From the NCBI GenBank assembly GCA_009779455.1, contig WREG01000022.1, positions 1 to 16,213 of the forward strand: DNA of 16,213 nucleotides. The letters are read 5' to 3'. The notes below the pieces were generated by a model. The model was not told where the DNA came from. It searched no databases and saw only the letters and a list, made by a program, of their open reading frames with translations. A program made the translations under genes and the position numbers. This document shows, piece by piece, positions 11,668-16,213 of the stretch; the first letter of the stretch is position 1; the number at the start of each line of letters is the position of its first letter. Origin of the DNA: Oscillospiraceae bacterium (GTDB lineage: Bacteria > Bacillota > Clostridia > Oscillospirales > Acutalibacteraceae).

Positions 11668-13008
11668 ATGCTACAAACTATTATTAACGCGTGGAAAGTT
11701 GCCGATATACGCAAAAAGCTGCTTTATACGGCTCTGATCCTGTTTCTTTTCAGGATTGGCGCGGCGCTTCCCGTTCCATTTGTAAACATCACCGGCTCTG
11801 GGATCGTAGGGGATGTTACCGGCGCCGCAACTTTTATGAATTACCTTGTTATGATGACGGGCGACGCTTTTAACTACGGGACCGTGTTCGCCATGTCCAT
11901 CACCCCCTACATCAACGCGTCGATTATCATCCAGCTTCTCACCGTTGCCATCCCTTATCTTGAAAAGTTGCAGAAGGAAGGCGAGGAAGGGCGCAAAAAG
12001 ATATCGGCGATCACCCGTTACATGGCTGTTTCGCTGGGGCTTTTGCAGAGTACGGCATATTATGTGTATCTGCGCCAAAGCCCGAACGGGTATTTGGCCC
12101 CGGCTCCTGACGGCAATCCTTATACGGGGTTTTGGGCGTTTTTCCAGGCTGCCGCGATTGTTCTTACTTTCACCGCGGGTACCGCGCTTATTATGTGGCT
12201 CGGCGAGCAGGTAAACGAAAAAGGCATAGGAAACGGCATATCCCTCATACTTTTCGCGGGCATTATTTCACGAATACCCACAATGTTCATAGGCTTTTAC
12301 AGGGATATCGACAAAGGCGGCCTGTATTTCCTCTTTGTGCCGCTGACCGTGATAATGTTCTTCATTATGATCATATTTATAATATGGATGGACAGCGCGC
12401 AGCTGCGGCTGCCCGTGCAGTACGCGAAACGCGTGGTCGGCCGCAAAATGTACGGCGGGCAGAGTACGCACATACCGATGAAAGTTAATATGTCGGGCGT
12501 CCTGCCGGTAATTTTCGCCGGTTCAATCCTCTCCCTGCCGCCCACAATTGAGATGTTTCTTCAGAACAGGCTTACGGACGAAAGTTGGTGGCATAAGTTT
12601 TTCAATATTTTCAACCAGGAAAAATCTGTCGCTTACGCGGCAATATACTTTATATTCATCATATTTTTCGCTTATTTCTATTCGGCGATACAATATAACC
12701 CGGTGGAAATGGCCAATAATATCCGAAAGAACAGCGGCGCCATCCCGGGCATCCGCCCCGGCAAGCCAACCTCTGATTATATAACGAAGGTTATGTCAAA
12801 AATAACTCTTTTGGGCGCCCTTCTTTTAAGCGTTGTTGCCCTGCAGCCCGTACTCTTTTCGATAATTTTCCATGCGTTCGGCAAACCGGTAAGCGGTATG
12901 TCGCTGGGGGGTACTTCAATAATAATTATGGTAGGCGTTGCGCTTGAAACTGTCCGCCAGCTTGAAAGCCAGATGATGATGCGCCATTACAAGGGCTTCC
13001 TTGATTAA
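11668..13008 (+). CDS. secY: Preprotein translocase channel subunit SecY
   Basis: SecY forms the membrane channel through which SecA-driven or ribosome-bound chains pass. The 446-residue product has about ten hydrophobic segments, the first at roughly residues 19-37. The motifs WLGEQVNEKGIGNGISLI (about 177-194), the cytosolic loop LPVQYAKRVVGRKMYGG (about 249-265) and NIRKNSGAIPGIRPGKPT (about 352-369) are classical, and the protein ends in MMMRHYKGFLD. The last two cytosolic loops bind SecA and the ribosome. It starts 3 nt after rplO with GTGAGGT as a modest ribosome-binding site, probably helped by translational coupling. Confidence 0.97.
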   Translation: MLQTIINAWKVADIRKKLLYTALILFLFRIGAALPVPFVNITGSGIVGDVTGAATFMNYLVMMTGDAFNYGTVFAMSITPYINASIIIQLLTVAIPYLEKLQKEGEEGRKKISAITRYMAVSLGLLQSTAYYVYLRQSPNGYLAPAPDGNPYTGFWAFFQAAAIVLTFTAGTALIMWLGEQVNEKGIGNGISLILFAGIISRIPTMFIGFYRDIDKGGLYFLFVPLTVIMFFIMIIFIIWMDSAQLRLPVQYAKRVVGRKMYGGQSTHIPMKVNMSGVLPVIFAGSILSLPPTIEMFLQNRLTDESWWHKFFNIFNQEKSVAYAAIYFIFIIFFAYFYSAIQYNPVEMANNIRKNSGAIPGIRPGKPTSDYITKVMSKITLLGALLLSVVALQPVLFSIIFHAFGKPVSGMSLGGTSIIIMVGVALETVRQLESQMMMRHYKGFLD

Positions 13009-13037
13009 ACATGGAAACGAGGAAAGGAAAAACACCG

Positions 13038-13670
13038 ATGAAAATTATTTTTCTTGGTGCGCCCGGCGCGGGGAAGGGTACACAGTCTGAAATAACGGGG
13101 AAAAGATATAATATTCCCACAATATCGACAGGCAATATTATCCGCGAAGCTATTGACGGCAGAACGGAAATGGGGCTTAAAGCGAAAGAAGCCGTCGAGA
13201 ACGGAAGATTGGTGACCGACGGGGTTGTTATCGGGATCATAAAAGAACGGCTTAAAAAAAAGGACTGCAAAAACGGGTTCATTTTAGACGGTTTCCCCCG
13301 CACCATCCCTCAGGCGCAGGCGCTTGACGGTATGGGCGTAATCATAGATAAGGTCATAAGCATTGAGGTTCCCGATGAAATGATCGCGAAACGCATGTCG
13401 GGGCGGCGCGTCTGCCCGGGTTGCGGTATAGCGTACCATTTGGTACACAGGCCCCCCAATGTTGCAGATGTTTGCGATATATGCAAAACGGGCCTTATAC
13501 AGCGCAAAGACGATATACCCGAAACGGTGCTTGATCGTTTGCGTATATATCATGAAGAGACGGAGCCGCTCAAAGAATACTACCAAAAAACGGGGAAACT
13601 CCGTATTGTTTGGGGGCTAGGGGAAATCAGCGACACAACCGCGTCTACCTCTAAAGCATTGGAGGATTAG
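13038..13670 (+). CDS. adk: Adenylate kinase (zinc LID type)
   Basis: The enzyme interconverts ATP plus AMP with two ADP in the cytosol. The 210-residue product has the P-loop GAPGAGKGT at residues 7-15, the AMP-binding block with TGNIIREA (31-38) and DGFPRT at 84-89. The long LID has cysteines at 126, 129, 146 and 149 (CPGC...CDIC), the structural zinc site of Gram-positive adenylate kinases. An upstream in-frame ATG two bases after the secY stop would add nine unconserved residues; the GAGGAAAGG site lies between the two, so I chose the internal ATG. Confidence 0.97.
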   Translation: MKIIFLGAPGAGKGTQSEITGKRYNIPTISTGNIIREAIDGRTEMGLKAKEAVENGRLVTDGVVIGIIKERLKKKDCKNGFILDGFPRTIPQAQALDGMGVIIDKVISIEVPDEMIAKRMSGRRVCPGCGIAYHLVHRPPNVADVCDICKTGLIQRKDDIPETVLDRLRIYHEETEPLKEYYQKTGKLRIVWGLGEISDTTASTSKALED

Positions 13671-13676
13671 GTTGAA

Positions 13677-14426
13677 GTGATAGCGCTGAAGACCCTGAAA
13701 GAGCTATGTCTCATGCGCGAAGCGGGCAGAATAGCCGCAGGCGCGCTGGCTGAGGCCGGCAGGGCTGTTGAACCGGGGGTTTCTACCGCCGAAATCGAAA
13801 GAACGGCGAAGAAATATATAGAAAAACGCGGGGCGTACCCGACATTCCTTAATTACGGCGGTTTTCCCTCCGCAATATGCGTATCCGTAAACAATGAGGT
13901 CATTCACGGCATCCCGTCGAAGAAAAGGGTCATAAAAGAAGGCGATATTGTCAGCATTGACCTAGGTGCGACCTTGGAAGGCTTTATAGGCGACAATGCC
14001 GCCACTTTCGCGGCCGGGAAGTTAAGCCCCGAAGCGAAGCGGCTGAGCGATACCACAAAAGAGGCTTTGCATATCGGCCTCAAAGCGGCTGTCGCAGGCG
14101 GCAGGGTAGGCGATATAGGCTTTCAAATCTCAAAATTCTGCAAGGGAAAAGGTTACGGCGTCGTAAGGGAATATGTGGGGCATGGTGTGGGCAAAAACCT
14201 TCACGAGGACCCGCAAGTCCCAAATTTCGGCACCGCCGGAAGGGGTACAAGGCTTCTGCCGGGCATGACAATAGCCGTCGAGCCTATGATTAACCAGGGG
14301 ACGGGCGATATTGTCGACAGGGTAGACGGTTTTACCGTAGTTACAAGGGACGGGAAGCTTTCCGCCCATTTTGAACACACGATAGCAATAACCAAAGACG
14401 GATATGATATTCTAACAATGGTGTAA
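13677..14426 (+). CDS. map: Methionine aminopeptidase, type I
   Basis: The enzyme removes the initiator methionine from nascent chains when the next residue is small. The 249-residue product carries all five metal ligands of the family: Asp95, Asp106, His169, Glu202 and Glu233, in the contexts SIDLG, GDNAA, VGHGVG, AVEPM and HFEHT. Substrate-site histidines 77 (EVIHGIP) and 176 (LHEDP) are also present. There is no N-terminal zinc-finger or SEC-C extension, so this is the short type Ia form. The start is GTG, with TTGGAGG about 10 nt upstream inside the end of adk. Confidence 0.97.
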   Translation: MIALKTLKELCLMREAGRIAAGALAEAGRAVEPGVSTAEIERTAKKYIEKRGAYPTFLNYGGFPSAICVSVNNEVIHGIPSKKRVIKEGDIVSIDLGATLEGFIGDNAATFAAGKLSPEAKRLSDTTKEALHIGLKAAVAGGRVGDIGFQISKFCKGKGYGVVREYVGHGVGKNLHEDPQVPNFGTAGRGTRLLPGMTIAVEPMINQGTGDIVDRVDGFTVVTRDGKLSAHFEHTIAITKDGYDILTMV

Positions 14427-14427
14427 T

Positions 14428-14667
14428 ATGGAAGACTTCGTCATCGGAAGGATAGTTAAATCAAAAGCGGGCAGGGATAAAAGCTTATTTCTTGTTGTAA
14501 CGGGCGTTTCAGGCAAGCATGTAATGCTCGCGGACGGAAAGCAAAGGCCGCTTGATAATCCTAAAAGAAAAAACCCCTGTCATTTGGCGCTTACGAATTC
14601 GTATTTGCCCCCTGAAGAAATGGCGACCGACAGGGCGCTCCGGCGGGCGTTAAGGGAATTCAAATAA
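14428..14667 (+). CDS. Small KOW-domain RNA-binding protein (L14e-like)
   Basis: A 79-residue protein whose N-terminal half (FVIGRIVKSKAGRDKSLFLVV, key residues G-x-I-V-x-S-x-A-G-x-D) resembles the KOW fold seen in archaeal and eukaryotic L14e-type ribosomal proteins. The C-terminal half is basic and lysine/arginine-rich. In Clostridia a gene of this kind is regularly found between map and infA, often annotated simply as a KOW-domain or L14e-like protein. It starts one base after the map stop codon, implying coupled translation. Its position inside a translation operon suggests ribosome or RNA binding, but no function is established to my knowledge. Confidence 0.85.
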   Translation: MEDFVIGRIVKSKAGRDKSLFLVVTGVSGKHVMLADGKQRPLDNPKRKNPCHLALTNSYLPPEEMATDRALRRALREFK

Positions 14668-14683
14668 AAAGGAGGTTACGCAA

Positions 14684-14902
14684 ATGTCAAAGCAGGATAT
14701 GATAGAAGTCGAGGGAGTAGTGACCGAGGCTTTGCCGAACGCCAATTTTAAAGTCGAGCTTGAAAACGGCCGCCAGATTCTGACGACGATATCCGGAAAG
14801 CTCAGGATGAATTTTATACGTATCCTCCCGGGTGACAAAGTGACCGTTGAAATGTCGCCTTACGACCTCACGAGAGGGCGCATTACCTGGCGGACTAAGT
14901 AG
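14684..14902 (+). CDS. infA: Translation initiation factor IF-1
   Basis: IF-1 occupies the A site of the 30S subunit during initiation. The 72-residue product is the standard length and has the OB-fold signatures MSKQDMIEVEG at the start, GKLRMNFIRILPGDKVTVE at about 38-56 and SPYDLTRGRITWR at about 58-70. AAAGGAGGT gives a strong ribosome-binding site. Its TAG stop is followed after three bases by heptamer repeat copy D. Confidence 0.97.
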   Translation: MSKQDMIEVEGVVTEALPNANFKVELENGRQILTTISGKLRMNFIRILPGDKVTVEMSPYDLTRGRITWRTK

Positions 14903-14905
14903 CAT

Positions 14906-14926
14906 TTAGGGGTTAGGGTTCAGGAT
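14906..14926 (+). repeat. Heptamer repeats, copy D (infA–rpmJ)
   Basis: Three units in phase: TTAGGGG, TTAGGGT, TCAGGAT. They resemble copy B, and the bases after both (ending ...CTTCTAAA or ...CTTTCTAAA) also agree, so B and D look like two copies of one element of at least 35 nt. Confidence 0.6.
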
Positions 14927-14927
14927 A

Positions 14928-14956
14928 TTAAAGACTTCTAAAAAATAATATATAAA
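14928..14956 (+). promoter_or_regulatory. Possible internal promoter ahead of rpmJ
   Basis: TTAAAG, 17 nt and TATAAA lie in a short A/T-rich stretch in the 90-nt infA–rpmJ gap. The -10 matches five of six consensus bases but the -35 only three. If active it would give extra transcription of rpmJ-rpsM-rpsK-rpsD and the expected rpoA, the alpha operon. Evidence is weak. Confidence 0.3.
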
Positions 14957-14992
14957 TTTGGCGGACAGCCAAAGAAAGGCATGGTGTTCACT

Positions 14993-15106
14993 ATGAAAGT
15001 CAGGCCTTCTGTAAAAAAAATTTGCGAGAAGTGCAAGATAATCAAACGTCACGGGAAGGTCATGGTAATCTGTGAAAATCCCAAACACAAACAGCGACAA
15101 GGCTAA
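14993..15106 (+). CDS. rpmJ: 50S ribosomal protein L36
   Basis: L36 is the smallest ribosomal protein, buried in 23S rRNA. The 37-residue product starts MKVRPSVKKICEKCK and has the zinc-binding set Cys11, Cys14, Cys27 and His32, so it is the zinc form. An ATG four codons upstream is in frame, but the conserved N-terminus begins at MKVRPSV and the upstream ATG is only one base from the AAAGG motif. The ribosome-binding site is weaker than those of its neighbours. Confidence 0.95.
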   Translation: MKVRPSVKKICEKCKIIKRHGKVMVICENPKHKQRQG

Positions 15107-15146
15107 GATGTAAGCTAACATCAAAATTCGGAGGTGTATCTAAAAA

Positions 15147-15515
15147 ATGGCTCGTATTTCCGGTGTTGACCTGCCCAGGGATAAAAGGGTGGAAATTGGA
15201 CTGACCTATATTTTTGGGATAGGGCGCAAAACCGCAGGCGATATTATAGCGGCGACAGGCGTCAATCCTGACACAAGAGTCAAGGATTTAACCGAGGACG
15301 ACGTTTCAAGGCTTCGTGAGTATATCGACCGCAACATTAAGGTCGAAGGGGATCTCAGGAGGGAAACGGCGTTCGATATCAAAAGGCTGATAGAAATAGG
15401 CTGTTATCGCGGAATAAGGCATCGCAAGGGTTTGCCCGTAAGAGGGCAGCGCTCAAAAACGAACGCCCGTACGCGCAAAGGCCCGAAAAAGACTATCGCT
15501 AACAAGAAAAAGTAA
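15147..15515 (+). CDS. rpsM: 30S ribosomal protein S13
   Basis: S13 sits at the top of the head, contacting P-site tRNA and bridging to L5. The 122-residue product begins MARISGVDLPRDKRVEIGLT and contains YIFGIGRKTAGDII (about 22-35) and the tail YRGIRHRKGLPVRGQRSKTN (about 87-106) followed by NARTRKGPKKT. All match the family. A GGAGGTG site lies about 10 nt before the ATG. Confidence 0.97.
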   Translation: MARISGVDLPRDKRVEIGLTYIFGIGRKTAGDIIAATGVNPDTRVKDLTEDDVSRLREYIDRNIKVEGDLRRETAFDIKRLIEIGCYRGIRHRKGLPVRGQRSKTNARTRKGPKKTIANKKK

Positions 15516-15527
15516 GGAGGAGAAAAT

Positions 15528-15935
15528 ATGGCAACAAAAGGTAGTGCAAAAAGGTCGGCAGGCACGCGCAAACGCCGTGTTTCCAAGAATATTGACCGCG
15601 GGGCAGCCCATATTCAATCCACCTTCAACAATACCATTATTACTATAACCGATACCCAGGGCAACACCGTTTCATGGGCGTCGGCAGGTGAGATGGGCTT
15701 CAGGGGTTCCCGTAAATCAACGCCTTTTGCCGCACAGACAGCTGCGGAAACGGCCGCAAAAACAGCCGTTGACAACGGCATGAAGACGGTAGAGGTTTAC
15801 GTAAAGGGACCGGGGTCGGGCCGGGAAGCGGCTATCCGCGCTTTGCAGACGGCGGGGCTGGAGGTAAGCATGATAAAAGACGTAACCCCCATTCCCCACA
15901 ACGGCTGCCGCCCGCCCAAAAGAAGAAGGGTATAA
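15528..15935 (+). CDS. rpsK: 30S ribosomal protein S11
   Basis: S11 is in the platform of the small subunit, close to the mRNA exit. The 135-residue product has a basic N-terminus (KRSAGTRKRRVSKNIDRG), then HIQSTFNNTIITITDTQGN (about 28-46) and the C-terminal D-V-T-P-I-P-H-N-G-C-R-P-P-K-R-R-R-V end, diagnostic of the family. It is a few residues longer than the Escherichia coli protein because of the N-terminal basic stretch. AAGGAGG sets the ATG. Confidence 0.97.
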   Translation: MATKGSAKRSAGTRKRRVSKNIDRGAAHIQSTFNNTIITITDTQGNTVSWASAGEMGFRGSRKSTPFAAQTAAETAAKTAVDNGMKTVEVYVKGPGSGREAAIRALQTAGLEVSMIKDVTPIPHNGCRPPKRRRV

Positions 15936-15963
15936 TATTTAATTTCGGAGGTGTTTTGACAAA

Positions 15964-16213
15964 ATGGCAAGATATACCGATTCGGTATGTAAGTTATGCC
16001 GCCGCGAGGGTAAGAAATTATTTTTAAAAGGCGACAGATGTTATACAAATAAGTGCGCCGTTGAGCGCCGCAGCTACGCGCCGGGGCAACACGGGCAGGG
16101 CCGCAAAAAGACGTCGGAATATGGGATACAGCTGCGCGCAAAACAGCAGGCCAGGCGTTTTTACGGCGTGAGCGAAAGCCAATTCCATAAATATTTCCTA
16201 ATGGCGGAACGCA
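15964..16213 (+). CDS. rpsD: 30S ribosomal protein S4, N-terminal part (runs off the right edge)
   Basis: S4 is a primary 16S rRNA binder that nucleates body assembly, and in several bacteria it represses its own transcript. The 83 visible codons start MARYTDSVCKLCRREGKKLF and show cysteines at 9, 12, 26 and 31, the zinc-binding form, then SYAPGQHGQGRKK (about 37-49) and the K-Q-Q-A-R-R-F-Y-G-V helix. In Bacillus subtilis rpsD is a separate gene; here it is in the alpha operon after rpsK, the usual clostridial arrangement. TCGGAGGTG lies about 10 nt upstream of the ATG. The S4 RNA-binding domain would be beyond the window. Confidence 0.96.
   Translation, partial: MARYTDSVCKLCRREGKKLFLKGDRCYTNKCAVERRSYAPGQHGQGRKKTSEYGIQLRAKQQARRFYGVSESQFHKYFLMAER

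Noticed and set aside
14906..14926. Telomere-like TTAGGG units
   Set aside because: They are part of a degenerate heptamer (7-nt) series found in other gaps, not a hexamer array, and this is an internal bacterial operon.
1..16213. tRNA, rRNA or CRISPR array
   Set aside because: I saw no cloverleaf with a GGTTCRA arm, no rRNA segment and no regularly spaced direct repeats of CRISPR size.

Overview
The window is almost entirely the S10–spc–alpha ribosomal protein supercluster of a low-GC Gram-positive bacterium. The gene order runs rpsJ-rplC-rplD-rplW-rplB-rpsS-rplV-rpsC-rplP-rpmC-rpsQ-rplN-rplX-rplE-rpsN-rpsH-rplF-rplR-rpsE-rpmD-rplO-secY-adk-map-(KOW protein)-infA-rpmJ-rpsM-rpsK-rpsD. Several features point to the class Clostridia: the zinc type of S14 (61 aa), adenylate kinase with a four-cysteine LID, a small KOW-domain protein between map and infA, L24 with a C-terminal zinc ribbon, and strong AGGAGG-like ribosome-binding sites. 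I cannot name a genus from the sequence alone.

Left flank (about 1-1730). At the edge is the 5' part of a DNA methyltransferase gene (minus strand, DPPY motif), immediately preceded by a small Cro/C1-type regulator. Both probably share one promoter and a leader with a perfect inverted repeat and a possible short upstream ORF. This stretch is visibly AT-rich compared with the rest and looks like accessory DNA. Next, also on the minus strand, is a two-part P-loop ATPase gene broken by a single-base deletion; restoring one base gives one continuous 366-residue reading frame. The usual str-operon genes (rpsL, rpsG, fusA, tuf) are not next to rpsJ here.

Leader (about 1731-2305). A promoter with an extended -10 box and an A/T-rich upstream region drives a roughly 355-nt untranslated leader. 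The leader holds a 5' stem-loop, a possible multi-branch fold, a perfect 16-base palindrome followed by six T's (attenuator-like), a second weaker T-run structure, and three GAATTC words spaced at 9 bp. It is the best candidate in the window for undescribed regulation, probably feedback control of ribosomal protein synthesis.

Operon body (2306 to right edge). Thirty genes in a row lie on the plus strand, mostly with gaps under 45 nt or with overlapping start and stop codons. Together they build most of the 30S and 50S proteins and supply the SecY translocon channel, adenylate kinase, methionine aminopeptidase and initiation factor IF-1. The few wider gaps are not random. Two (rplC/rplD and rplF/rplR) carry copies of one double-hairpin repeat that begins at the stop codon of the upstream gene. 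Four (rplW/rplB, rplE/rpsN, rplF/rplR, infA/rpmJ) carry in-phase heptamers of the TTAGGAG/TCAGGAG type. The window ends inside rpsD; rpoA and rplQ would be expected next.
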